Assembly: GCA_025351005.1 (NCBI GenBank)
Contig: JANXWS010000056.1
Location: 1-64,000, forward strand
Reading direction: 5' to 3'
DNA from: Pseudomonadota bacterium
GTDB taxonomy: Bacteria > Pseudomonadota > Gammaproteobacteria > Steroidobacterales > Steroidobacteraceae
Length of the DNA stretch: 64,000 nt
Part shown: positions 50,253 through 59,483 of the stretch, piece after piece
How the letters are laid out: each line of letters opens with the position of its first letter
How positions within the stretch are numbered: position 1 is the stretch's first letter
Translations under genes and position numbers: made by a program
Notes under the pieces: generated by a model
What the model was told of the DNA's origin: nothing
Seen by the model: only the letters and a program-made list of their open reading frames with translations
Databases searched by the model: none

Positions 50253-51434
50253 TCAGACCTGCGAGGCCGGTCCGGTCTCGTTGAACGCGTCGGTCGCGGT
50301 GATGACGGTGACGATCGCGGCGCGCTCCGCGGCCGACAGACCCGGATTCCAGACGTCGCAGATCAGGATGATGCGCGTCTCATCGCTGTCGTTCCACGCC
50401 TCGTGCTCGATCGTGTCGTCGAACACCCACGCCTCGCCCCTGCGCCACGAGCGGGTCTCGCCGCCGACGCGGAACCGGCAACCGGGTGGCAGCATCAGCG
50501 GCAGGTGGACGACGAGCCTGAAGTTGCCGACTCCGGTGTGCGGCGGAATGCGGGTCCGCGGCCGCAGGCACGAGAACATCGCGCAGGGCGAGCGCCCCAC
50601 GACCTGCGGCTGCGGCAGCAGTCCGACCGCGCGCATGGTGGCCGGTGCGCGCCGGCAGCGCTCCTCGACCGGCCGTCCGCCGGCGAAGAACTCGAACGCC
50701 GTCCAGCGCGGCGAGTTGTTGAGCTCGCGCCACTGGTCGAGCGGCTGGTGCTCGGCGTAATGGATGTAGGGGGTGAAGCCCGCCGGGTCGTCCCTGACGA
50801 TCTGCTCGAGCTCCTGCCCGATTGCGTCGGTCGCGGCCTCGAATTCCGACAACCACGCAAATCCGCTGCGCTCATGGAACTCGATCGGCGGCAGGCCCGG
50901 GTAGTAGTACTCGAGCGGCTCCTGCTGGTACCGCGGCCGCGTCCTGAGCGTCGTACCGATGAACGCCTCGAGGCGGCGGCGCTCGACCGCCGAGCACTGG
51001 CTGCCGGCGTCGCCCGCCCGCGCACGGATGAACTCGCCGAGCTCCGCGGTGTGGCGCGCGCTGATCGTGCGGGCGCGCTCGACGGCCTGCCGCGTCGGCG
51101 GGTCGAGGTGCTGGTCGGGCGGCGCCTGCACGAGCGCCACGGTGTAGGCGGCCGCCGCCGCGCGCTGTCGGCCCTCGCGCTCGAGCAGCGAGGCCTGCAT
51201 CAGCAGCGCGGGGAAATTCCGCGGATCGATCAGCAGCACCTCGTGGAGCGCGCCGAACGCCCCCTCGACGTCGTTCAGCTGGCGCCGCACGGCGGCGAGG
51301 TTGAGCCAGGCCCCAATGTTGCCGTGGTCCCGCTCGAGCACGCGCAACAGGATCGCGTGCGCCCCGGCGAGGTCGCCGGCAGCGAGGGCGCGCATGGCGG
51401 TCTGGTTCGTTGCTGCGTCTGCGTCCGCGTTCAT
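50253..51434 (-). CDS. TPR + aspartyl/asparaginyl beta-hydroxylase (HxG, ASPH-like)
   Basis: TPR N-terminus; RIPPHTGVGNFRLVVHLPLMLPPGCRFRVGGETRSWRRGEAWVFDDTIEHEAWN. Confidence 0.9.
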   Translation of the reverse strand: MNADADAATNQTAMRALAAGDLAGAHAILLRVLERDHGNIGAWLNLAAVRRQLNDVEGAFGALHEVLLIDPRNFPALLMQASLLEREGRQRAAAAAYTVALVQAPPDQHLDPPTRQAVERARTISARHTAELGEFIRARAGDAGSQCSAVERRRLEAFIGTTLRTRPRYQQEPLEYYYPGLPPIEFHERSGFAWLSEFEAATDAIGQELEQIVRDDPAGFTPYIHYAEHQPLDQWRELNNSPRWTAFEFFAGGRPVEERCRRAPATMRAVGLLPQPQVVGRSPCAMFSCLRPRTRIPPHTGVGNFRLVVHLPLMLPPGCRFRVGGETRSWRRGEAWVFDDTIEHEAWNDSDETRIILICDVWNPGLSAAERAAIVTVITATDAFNETGPASQV

Positions 51435-51489
51435 GTGAGGGCCACCCGCCGGCCCGCTGCGCCTTCTTTGCAGGATAGAATAATCCATT

Positions 51490-52659
51490 ATGAGCACGAT
51501 CGACCCGGAGGCCCACGCCGGCCTGCAGGCACTGCGCGCGGGCAACGCAGAGTCCGCGCGCGAGCTCCTGTCGCGCGCGTCCGCGCACGGGCGTGACAAC
51601 GCCGCGGTGCTGCTCGGCCTCGCCCAGGCCTGCCTCCGCCTCAAGGACGATGCCGGCAGCCTCGCGGCGATCGACCGACTGCTCGCCCTCAACCCCCAGG
51701 ACCCGTACGCGCTGATCCTGCGAGCCGACCACTTCGCCGCTGCCGGCGACCTGCGCTCGGCTGCGGCGCACTACCGCGCCGCGCTCCGGGCGGCCCCTGC
51801 GCCGGAGCAGCTGACCTCGCCGCTGGCGCGGGAGCTGCGCCGCGCCCAGCAGATCTGCGAGCAGTACGCGTTGCAGTACAAGTCGTTCCTGCGGGCGCGG
51901 CTGGGCGCGAACGGCTTCGACCCGGCCCGGTCGAGCGCACGCTTCGCGCAGTCGATCGACATCGTACTCGGCGAGAAGCGCGTGTTCGTGCAGGAGCCGC
52001 GCACCTATTATTTCCCGGGCCTGCCGCAGATCCAGTTTTTCGATCGCGAGCGGCTGCCGTGGCTCGACGCTGTCGAGGCCGCGACCGACGAGATCCGCGC
52101 GGAGCTGCAGGAGGTACTGCTCGAGCCCGGCACTTTCGCGCCGTACGTGCAGGGCGACCCGAACCGGCCGTACAACCAGCAGCAGGGCATGCTCAACAAC
52201 CCCTCCTGGAGCGCCTGCTACCTGTGGAAGAACGGCGAGGCCGTGCCGGAGAACGCCGCCCGCTGCCCGCGGACGCTGCGAGCGCTGCGAGAGGTACCGC
52301 TCGCGCGGGTTCCGAATCGCTCGCCTTCGATCCTGTTCTCGCTCCTGAAGCCGGGTGCCCGGATTCCGCCGCACAACGGCCTCGTCAACACGCGCCTGAT
52401 CTGCCACCTGCCCGTGCTCGTGCCGCCCGGCTGCACGTTTCGCGTCGGCAACGAGACGCGGGACTGGCGGCCGGGCGTGGCCTGGGCGTTCGACGACACG
52501 ATCGAGCACGAGGCGTGGAACTCGAGCGACCAGACGCGCGTCGTGCTGCTCTTCGACATCTGGCGTCCGGAACTCTCGGACGAGGAGCGCGCACTCGTCG
52601 TCGCGCTGTTCGAATCCATCGACGCCTATGCGGGCCAGAAGCCCGAGTGGGAGATCTAG
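51490..52659 (+). CDS. TPR + aspartyl/asparaginyl beta-hydroxylase (HxG, ASPH-like)
   Basis: TPR N-terminus; RIPPHNGLVNTRLICHLPVLVPPGCTFRVGNETRDWRPGVAWAFDDTIEHEAWN. Confidence 0.9.
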   Translation: MSTIDPEAHAGLQALRAGNAESARELLSRASAHGRDNAAVLLGLAQACLRLKDDAGSLAAIDRLLALNPQDPYALILRADHFAAAGDLRSAAAHYRAALRAAPAPEQLTSPLARELRRAQQICEQYALQYKSFLRARLGANGFDPARSSARFAQSIDIVLGEKRVFVQEPRTYYFPGLPQIQFFDRERLPWLDAVEAATDEIRAELQEVLLEPGTFAPYVQGDPNRPYNQQQGMLNNPSWSACYLWKNGEAVPENAARCPRTLRALREVPLARVPNRSPSILFSLLKPGARIPPHNGLVNTRLICHLPVLVPPGCTFRVGNETRDWRPGVAWAFDDTIEHEAWNSSDQTRVVLLFDIWRPELSDEERALVVALFESIDAYAGQKPEWEI

Positions 52660-52689
52660 CCCGGTCCCCGACGCATGTGGAGAGCTGCG

Positions 52690-53193
52690 ATGCGAACAGT
52701 CGATGGCACTGCGCTGGTGATGGTCCTGGCTCTGGTCGGGGTCGTGCCAACCGCCACGTCGGCGGGCGATCTCGCGGCGGCTCTCCGTGCCTGTGCCGCA
52801 GAGCGCGACGACGTGCGCCGGCTCGCGTGTTTTGATCGCGAGGCCGCCGCGCTGCCACAGCAATCGACCGCCGCCCCAGGACCAGCCCCGGTGACGCAGA
52901 GCGCCGAGGACCGTTTCGGCCTCAACGGCCAGCTCGCCGCCGCCAAGGCTGCACAACAAAAGGCCCCACCAGCGCCCAAGAAGCTGAAGGCCAAGGTCAC
53001 CGGCGTCTCGTCGCTGCCGCGGGGCGAGTTCGTCGTCACGCTGGACAGCGGCCAGGTGTGGATCGAGGAGCCCCCAGGCCGCTACCTGGAGCTCGCCGCG
53101 GGCGACACGATCACGCTGATCGCGGGCGCGCTCGGCTCGTTCTTCCTCGAGGCGCCGAACGGGCGGGCGGCCCGCGTCAAGCGCGTCCGCTGA
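52690..53193 (+). CDS. Hypothetical exported protein
   Basis: Signal-peptide-like start; LRACAAERDDVRRLACFDREAA motif. Confidence 0.75.
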   Translation: MRTVDGTALVMVLALVGVVPTATSAGDLAAALRACAAERDDVRRLACFDREAAALPQQSTAAPGPAPVTQSAEDRFGLNGQLAAAKAAQQKAPPAPKKLKAKVTGVSSLPRGEFVVTLDSGQVWIEEPPGRYLELAAGDTITLIAGALGSFFLEAPNGRAARVKRVR

Positions 53194-53222
53194 CGGGCCC
53201 GCCGCACCGCTCCGGCGGCGGT

Positions 53223-54764
53223 CTACGGGGTCGGACGGGCGTAGGCGACGATCAGCCGCGCGAGCGCGGCGTAGTCGCCCCCGAAGTGATGGCCGCCGGC
53301 CAGCGCCTCGCTCCGCTCGGTCGGTCCTGCCAGCTGGCGGCACGGGCTGTCGCCCTCGTCGGACCCGTAGAGGCACAGGACGCGGGCCGGCTGCATGCGC
53401 CTTACTTCCGGTAGCGTCGGGCGCCCCGCCCCGTCGGCGCCGGGGATCCAGTCCGAGACATGGAACTCGAACGCGGCCGTGTCACTGAGGCCGAGCAGGC
53501 TGACCGTGCGCACGCTCTTTCGCACGGCCTCCGGAAGGCGGTTGTAAAGGAACGGAAGCGCGTCCGCGCCGAAGGAGTACCCGACCAGGAGCACCTGGGG
53601 CCGGTGCCACGCCGCCGCGTAGCGCTCGATCACGCGCTCGAGGTCACGGGCCGCGGCCTCCGGCGTGCGCGGCGTCCAGAAGTACTTGAGCGAGTTCCAG
53701 CCGACGACCGGGATGCCGCTCGCGGCGATTGCGCCGGCGACTTCCTGGTCGATGCCGGCCCAGCCACCGTCGCCGGTCAGCAGCACCGCGAACTGGGACG
53801 CCGCGGCCGCTGCCGGCGCGCCGTTCGCGGGAACGTCGACGAGCGGCAGGTCGCTGACCTCGGGGATGCTCGCGGGCGGCGGCACACCGCGCGCGGCAAG
53901 CTTCGCGTACGCCGCCCGGAACTGCGGCAGCCAGTTCCTCTCGACCGAGAACCCGTGCCCGACCTTGGGCAGCCAGACGAGCTCGGCGCTCTTCGTCCTG
54001 GCGACGAAATCGCGCGTCCCGGCCGCGTCGCAGACCTGGTCGATTTCCCCCTGGAACGCGACCCAGGGCGTCTGGTTGCTGTCGGAGGCCGAGAACACGA
54101 GGCCGGTCACCGGCGGCGGCAAGGGCCTCTTGGCGTACTGCCACTCATAGCGGAGCCCGTCACCGGCGCACACCTTCTGCGTCACCTGCAGGTCCGGGCA
54201 GAATCCGAGGCTGAGCGCGCCCGCGAACGTCCCCTTCGGCGACTCGACCGCGGTCGCGTACGCCAGCGTCGCTCCGGACGAGTAGCCGACCAGCACCGGC
54301 GGCAGGTACTCGGGCAGCCCGAGGCGACGCTCGACCTCGTGCGCGAGGCCCTCGAAGTCGACCGCGAAGCTGCGACAGCTCGCCGAGGGCGCATTCACGG
54401 CAGCGAGGTAGTGGCGGATGTCGATGCCGACGACGGCCGCGTCGGCATCGAGCAAATGGCGCGCCATGTCGACGACGCCGAGATTCCAGCCGCCGTCGCC
54501 CGAGATGAAGAGCGCGACGCTCCTGGCCTTCGCGGCCGGCCGGTAGATCGTGACCTCGCCGAACGGTCCAAAACGCAGCTTGAGTTCGCCGGCAACGACG
54601 GGCGCCGGCGCGTCGCCACCGGTGCCGGGCGCAGGGCCGTCGGCTGCCCGCGGCGCGGCGGCCGGCTTCGCGGTGCCGGCCGGCGACGCGCCGGAACCAA
54701 TGGCTGTGGCGAGCAACAGGCCGAGCGCGAACGCGCGGGCCGGCGAGGCACGATGCGGGATCAT
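53223..54764 (-). CDS. acvB: AcvB/VirJ family alpha/beta-hydrolase
   Basis: Duplicated GDGGW motif (ISGDGGWNLG; LTGDGGWAGID); LVGYSSGATLAY and LVGYSFGADALPF nucleophile elbows; coupled to mprF. Confidence 0.88.
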   Translation of the reverse strand: MIPHRASPARAFALGLLLATAIGSGASPAGTAKPAAAPRAADGPAPGTGGDAPAPVVAGELKLRFGPFGEVTIYRPAAKARSVALFISGDGGWNLGVVDMARHLLDADAAVVGIDIRHYLAAVNAPSASCRSFAVDFEGLAHEVERRLGLPEYLPPVLVGYSSGATLAYATAVESPKGTFAGALSLGFCPDLQVTQKVCAGDGLRYEWQYAKRPLPPPVTGLVFSASDSNQTPWVAFQGEIDQVCDAAGTRDFVARTKSAELVWLPKVGHGFSVERNWLPQFRAAYAKLAARGVPPPASIPEVSDLPLVDVPANGAPAAAAASQFAVLLTGDGGWAGIDQEVAGAIAASGIPVVGWNSLKYFWTPRTPEAAARDLERVIERYAAAWHRPQVLLVGYSFGADALPFLYNRLPEAVRKSVRTVSLLGLSDTAAFEFHVSDWIPGADGAGRPTLPEVRRMQPARVLCLYGSDEGDSPCRQLAGPTERSEALAGGHHFGGDYAALARLIVAYARPTP

Positions 54765-57349
54765 TTGGACACCAGTTCCTTGAGGCCGCCGGAGATCAGC
54801 GTCGACACGTCGAGCAGTACCCGCGGCAGCGCGAGCCCGCCATGCGAGGCGAGATAGCGGGGCTCCCAGACGGGACCGAACTTTTCCTTGTAACGCCGGA
54901 GTCCCTCGAAGTTGTAGAAGGACTCGCCGTGACTGAACAGGAAGCTGCCCATCCGATGCCACAGCGGGGCGAGCGCGCGGTTCTCAAGGCCGGACAGAGG
55001 TGCCATGCCGAGATTGAACCAGCGGTAGCCGCCGGCCTTGCCCCACAGCATCAGCTCGATGAACAGGTAATCCATGGCGCCGCGAGGCGCGTCCGGCCCG
55101 AACCGCATCAGGTCCACCGACAGTTCCTCGCGGCTGGACGTCGGCCAGAGGCTCGCGAACGCGACGACCTCGCCCTCGGCACGCACGATCGCGACCGGGA
55201 ACTCGCAGAGGTAGCGTTCGTCGAACGACCCGAGCGAGAAGCCCTTCTCGGCGGTAGCCTTGTCCGCGAGCCAGGCATCCGAGACCTCGCTCAGGCGCGG
55301 CAGCAGCGCCGGCACGCCGGCCGGCGGCACGACCTCGAACGACGCGCCGTCGCGCTCGGCCCGGCGGTGCGACTGCCGCAGGTCTGCACGCGCGCTCCCC
55401 TCGAGCCCGAAGTCCGCGAGCGGCACGCGCGCTTCCTCGCCGAGCTTCAGCAGCGCGAGCCCGAGATCGAGGTAGAGCGGGAGCGCGCGGCCACCGACCT
55501 GGTAGAAGACCGTCCGGCCCCCGCCGCGGTCGACCAGCTCCCGGAATGACCACACGAGGTCCTCGGCCCGCGCCGCCGGGCCGACCGGGTCGCCGAGCGC
55601 GACCCAACTGCCGCGACTCACCTGGTACATCACGAACGCATCGCCCGCCGCGTGCCATAGCAGCCGCTTGTCGCCGGCGAGGGCGGCGTTCGCGAGGCTC
55701 GCGTCGGAAGCCGCGATCGCGCGCCGCGCCCGCTCGCGGTCGAGCGCCCCGGGATCGTGGCGCGCCACGCGTGCCGGGCGGAGCAGCTGGGCAGCCAGGA
55801 ACGCCGCAAGCACCACCAGCACCGCGACCGAGGCGCGCAGCACCCGCGGCGCGTGGCCGTCCTGCGCGAACGTCCACCACAGGTCGCTCGAGTACGGCAC
55901 GTGCCGCGCTGACAGCCAGGCGATCCAGAGCGACAGGGCGACGATGATCGCGACGCTCGCGATCCAGCCGGGCGTGAAGCGCTGGCTCATGATCGACGAC
56001 GGGCGGTAGAACGCGTGCCGCGCGAGCCACAGCAGCAGCAGCACCAGCGAGAGGTAGCTCGCCTCCTCGAAGTCGAGGCCCTTGAGGAGCGATGCCGCGA
56101 CGCCCGCGACCAGCAGCCAGAACGTCAGGTGGTAGGCGGCTGCGACCCGCCGGAACAGGCCGCGCGCCAGGATCAGAAGGCCGACGCCTATCACGCTGCC
56201 CGCGAGGTGCGACGCCTCGAGCAGCGACAGCGGCACGAAGCCCATGAGCCGTCCGAGCCGGGCGTCAAGCCCGGGCGTGGCGCCCGACACCAGCAGCACG
56301 GCGCCGGCCAGGAACACCAGCACGCCGATCAGCTGCGGCGCGACCGGCGCGAACAGCGAGTCGACGAGCCCGCCGGCGCGTGTCAGCCGCTGTCGCCCGC
56401 GATGCAGCTCGTGGCCTGCGAACGCGAGCGCCGCGAGCGCGAGCGGCGCGAGGTAGTAGACCGCGCGGTAGGCCAGCAGCGCGCCCAGCAACTGTGGGGC
56501 GCGCACCTGCGGCAGCGCCAGCACCAGGATTGCCTCGAACACGCCGAGACCACCCGGAACCTGGCTGACGATGCCGCCGACGACCGCAACCGCGTAGATA
56601 CCGGCGAAGGCCATGAAGTCGACGCCCGCGGTCGGCGGCAGCAACTGGTACAGCACGCCCGCGGCCAGCGACAGATCGACGACGGCGACCATGACCTGCG
56701 GGACCGCGATCGCGGCGCCGGGCGGCCGGAATGCCCAGGCACCGAGCGCGATCGGCCGGCGGCCGACGCTCGCCCACAGCACGTAGGCCAGGACCCAGGT
56801 CAGCAGCAGCACGCCGGTCAGCTTCGACCAGGCGTGACCCAGGTGCAGCTCCTCCGCGCCAGGCACCGCCGTCACGAGCGCGGCGCCCGCGAGCATGCTG
56901 ACGCCGAGAGCGGTCGTGAGCGCGCACATCGAGACGATCGATGCGACATCGACGGCCGTGAGGCCGGCCGCCGAGTACAGCCGGTAGCGGATCGCCGCGC
57001 CGGTGAACGCGGCCAGGCTCAGGTTGTGGCCGAAGGCAAAGGCGATGAACGACGTCAACGCGGTGCGCGGGTACGACACCGTCTTCTGCACGTAGCGCAC
57101 GGCGAGCCAGTCGTACAGCGTGAGCGCGAGGTAGCTGCCGACCGCGAGCGCCCCCGCGGCGGCGATCGAGCGGCGCGGGATCGCCTTCAGCGCACGGACG
57201 ACGTCGTGCAGGTGGTAGGTACCGAGGACGTGGTGCAGCACCCAGACGACCGCGCCGAAGACCAGCACCGAGAGCGCCGGCGCCAGCCACGGCGGCCATT
57301 CACGTTCCCCCCTGCTGGGCACGGCCGGCGCGGCACTCGGATCTTCCAT
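54761..57349 (-). CDS. mprF: Bifunctional phosphatidylglycerol flippase/aminoacyl-PG synthetase
   Basis: Multi-TM N-terminus with QVPGGLGVFEAI; C-terminal LMLWGKAGGYRWFNLGMAPLSGLE...FYNFEGLRRYKEKFGPVWEPRYLA. Confidence 0.93.
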   Translation of the reverse strand: MEDPSAAPAVPSRGEREWPPWLAPALSVLVFGAVVWVLHHVLGTYHLHDVVRALKAIPRRSIAAAGALAVGSYLALTLYDWLAVRYVQKTVSYPRTALTSFIAFAFGHNLSLAAFTGAAIRYRLYSAAGLTAVDVASIVSMCALTTALGVSMLAGAALVTAVPGAEELHLGHAWSKLTGVLLLTWVLAYVLWASVGRRPIALGAWAFRPPGAAIAVPQVMVAVVDLSLAAGVLYQLLPPTAGVDFMAFAGIYAVAVVGGIVSQVPGGLGVFEAILVLALPQVRAPQLLGALLAYRAVYYLAPLALAALAFAGHELHRGRQRLTRAGGLVDSLFAPVAPQLIGVLVFLAGAVLLVSGATPGLDARLGRLMGFVPLSLLEASHLAGSVIGVGLLILARGLFRRVAAAYHLTFWLLVAGVAASLLKGLDFEEASYLSLVLLLLWLARHAFYRPSSIMSQRFTPGWIASVAIIVALSLWIAWLSARHVPYSSDLWWTFAQDGHAPRVLRASVAVLVVLAAFLAAQLLRPARVARHDPGALDRERARRAIAASDASLANAALAGDKRLLWHAAGDAFVMYQVSRGSWVALGDPVGPAARAEDLVWSFRELVDRGGGRTVFYQVGGRALPLYLDLGLALLKLGEEARVPLADFGLEGSARADLRQSHRRAERDGASFEVVPPAGVPALLPRLSEVSDAWLADKATAEKGFSLGSFDERYLCEFPVAIVRAEGEVVAFASLWPTSSREELSVDLMRFGPDAPRGAMDYLFIELMLWGKAGGYRWFNLGMAPLSGLENRALAPLWHRMGSFLFSHGESFYNFEGLRRYKEKFGPVWEPRYLASHGGLALPRVLLDVSTLISGGLKELVSK

Positions 57350-57366
57350 ATGGTTAATATGATCGC

Positions 57367-58431
57367 ATGCAGGACAAGCGCCTCGCCTGGCGAATCGAGC
57401 GGGCCGGATCCCTCGAGCGGCTGCGGCTGGTCGAGGAGCCGCTGCCGCCGCCCGCTGCCGGCGAGGCGCAGGTCGCGGTGCGAGCCGTCGGCCTGAACTT
57501 CGCCGATGCGCTCGCGTTGCTCGGCCTCTACTCGGCGACACCGCCGGGCCCGTTCGTGCCGGGACTCGAAGCGGCCGGCGTCGTCCGGGCGATCGGCGCC
57601 GCGGTGCCCGGTCGCACGCCGCGCGTCGCCGTCGGCGACCGCGTCATGGTGTTGACCCGTTTCGGCGGGTACGCGACGGCATTCAACGTCGACGTGCGCT
57701 ACCTCGAGCCGCTGCCGGCCGGCTGGTCGTTCGAGTCGGGAGCGGCGTTCCCGGTCCAGGCGCTGACCGCCTGGTATGGACTCGTGCGCCTTGGCGGCGT
57801 CGGCGCCGGCAGCGTCGTACTCGTGCAGTCGGCCGCGGGCGGGGTCGGGTTGAACGCGCTCGCGCTGCTCGCCCGGCTCGGCGCCCGCGCGGTCGCGGTC
57901 GTCGGCAATCCCGCAAAGGCGGAATTCCTCCGCGCGCACGCCGCGCTCGATCCGGCACGGATCGTCGTGCGCGGGCGCGCCGATTACGACGCACGGCTCG
58001 ACGCGGCGGTCGCGGGCCTGGGCGCAAGCGGCTTTGACGTTGTGTTCGACGCGGTGCTCGGTCGCTGGTTCCGGCCCGCGTTCGAACGGCTCGCACCGGA
58101 AGGCCGCTACGTCCTGTACGGCGCCGCCGACTTCATGCCAAAGGGTCGGCGGCGCGGCTGGGCGCGCCTCGCGGGCCAGTGGCTGCGGCGGCCGCGTCTC
58201 GATCCGCTGGCGATGATCGCGTCGAACCGGGGGCTGCTGGGATTCAACTTAATATGGCTCTTCGAACAGTTTGACCGGCTGCCCGGTGCGTATGCGGCAC
58301 TCGCGGCGCTGGCGCTGCCGCCGCCCTACGTCGGGCAGCGCTACGCGTTCGCGGACGCGCGCGGCGCGCTCGAGGAACTCAAGGGCGGCCGGACGATCGG
58401 CAAGTCGGTGCTCACGATCGAGGCTTCCTGA
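57367..58431 (+). CDS. Zinc-binding-dehydrogenase-family (quinone oxidoreductase/VAT-1-like)
   Basis: VGLNFADALALLGLYSATPPGPFVPGLEAAGVV; VLVQSAAGGVGLNALALLARLGARAVAVVGNPAK. Confidence 0.88.
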   Translation: MQDKRLAWRIERAGSLERLRLVEEPLPPPAAGEAQVAVRAVGLNFADALALLGLYSATPPGPFVPGLEAAGVVRAIGAAVPGRTPRVAVGDRVMVLTRFGGYATAFNVDVRYLEPLPAGWSFESGAAFPVQALTAWYGLVRLGGVGAGSVVLVQSAAGGVGLNALALLARLGARAVAVVGNPAKAEFLRAHAALDPARIVVRGRADYDARLDAAVAGLGASGFDVVFDAVLGRWFRPAFERLAPEGRYVLYGAADFMPKGRRRGWARLAGQWLRRPRLDPLAMIASNRGLLGFNLIWLFEQFDRLPGAYAALAALALPPPYVGQRYAFADARGALEELKGGRTIGKSVLTIEAS

Positions 58432-58499
58432 CGCACACGTCGTTGCGCGGCGCTCGCGCCGGCCGCTTTGATACAGTGGCCGCCTTCGAGGAGTTGACG

Positions 58500-59483
58500 A
58501 TGCCTTCCGCCCGTCCGCCATTGATCGTCGTGGTTTCGCTGTTCGCGTTCGTCGCGACGCCGGCGGCGGCTGAGCTCAAGGTCTATGCGGCCGGCGACAT
58601 TGCCGAGTGCGCCGGCGAGCCGGCCGCGAGTCCCGCCGCGGCGACGGCGCGGCTGATCCCCGACGGCGCCACGGTGCTGGTGCTCGGCGACACGGCCTAT
58701 CCGATCGCCGACCCGGCGACGCTGCACGCCTGCTACGGGCCGACCTGGGGCCGGTTCCTCGCCACCACCTACGCGGTGCCCGGCAACCACGACTACGTCG
58801 GTGGCAGTCCGAAGGCGTTCCTCGACTACTTCGGCAGCCGCAACCGCGGTCGCACCTGGTTCCGCGCCGCGCTTGGCGACTGGTGGCTCATCGGCCTCGA
58901 CAGCCAGATTCGAGGCAAAGCGCTCGACCGCGAGCTCGGCTGGCTCGAGCACCAGCTCGCCGCGATCGCCGGCGACGGCCGCTGCATCGTCGCGCTCTGG
59001 CACCACGCCCTGTTCTCGACCGGGCTGCACTCCGGCGACGGCGACCCGATGAAGCCCGCGTGGCGCGCGCTCGATGCAGCAGGAGCTGACCTCGTGCTGA
59101 GCGGTCACGACCACTTCTACGAATCCTTCGAGCCGCGGGACGCCGACGGCCAGCCGCGCGCCACCGGCATCCGCGAGTTCGTCGTCGGCACCGGCGGCGC
59201 CCACCTGACCGACCTGTCGCTGTCGCGGCGGCACCGCGACTTCGCCCGCGTGTACGGCGTGCTCGAACTCGAGCTCGCCGCGGACCGCTACCGGTGGTCA
59301 TTCCACACGGTCGACGGCGACGTGCGGGATCGGGGCGAGGCGCCCTGCCGTCGAACTCAGTCGATGAACCGGACCGCAGCCGCGACCCGAGCCGTGACCA
59401 CGTCGATGCTCGCCGCATCGACGGCGGCCGGTGCGAGCACGGCGAACGCCCCGCGGCCCGCCGGCACGATCACGCCGCGGTAG
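58500..59483 (+). CDS. Secreted metallophosphoesterase
   Basis: AAGDIAECAG, VLGDTAY, VPGNHDY, ALWHHALFS, LSGHDHFYE. Confidence 0.9.
   Translation: MPSARPPLIVVVSLFAFVATPAAAELKVYAAGDIAECAGEPAASPAAATARLIPDGATVLVLGDTAYPIADPATLHACYGPTWGRFLATTYAVPGNHDYVGGSPKAFLDYFGSRNRGRTWFRAALGDWWLIGLDSQIRGKALDRELGWLEHQLAAIAGDGRCIVALWHHALFSTGLHSGDGDPMKPAWRALDAAGADLVLSGHDHFYESFEPRDADGQPRATGIREFVVGTGGAHLTDLSLSRRHRDFARVYGVLELELAADRYRWSFHTVDGDVRDRGEAPCRRTQSMNRTAAATRAVTTSMLAASTAAGASTANAPRPAGTITPR

Noticed and set aside
31517-52659. Siderophore biosynthetic cluster (NRPS with beta-OH-Asp)
   Set aside because: No NRPS, PKS or NIS synthetase is present; only hydroxylases and receptors fit this idea.
50872-53376. 834-aa minus-strand ORF
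   Set aside because: Overlaps a better-supported plus-strand TPR-AspH and a small exported protein; composition typical of a shadow frame.
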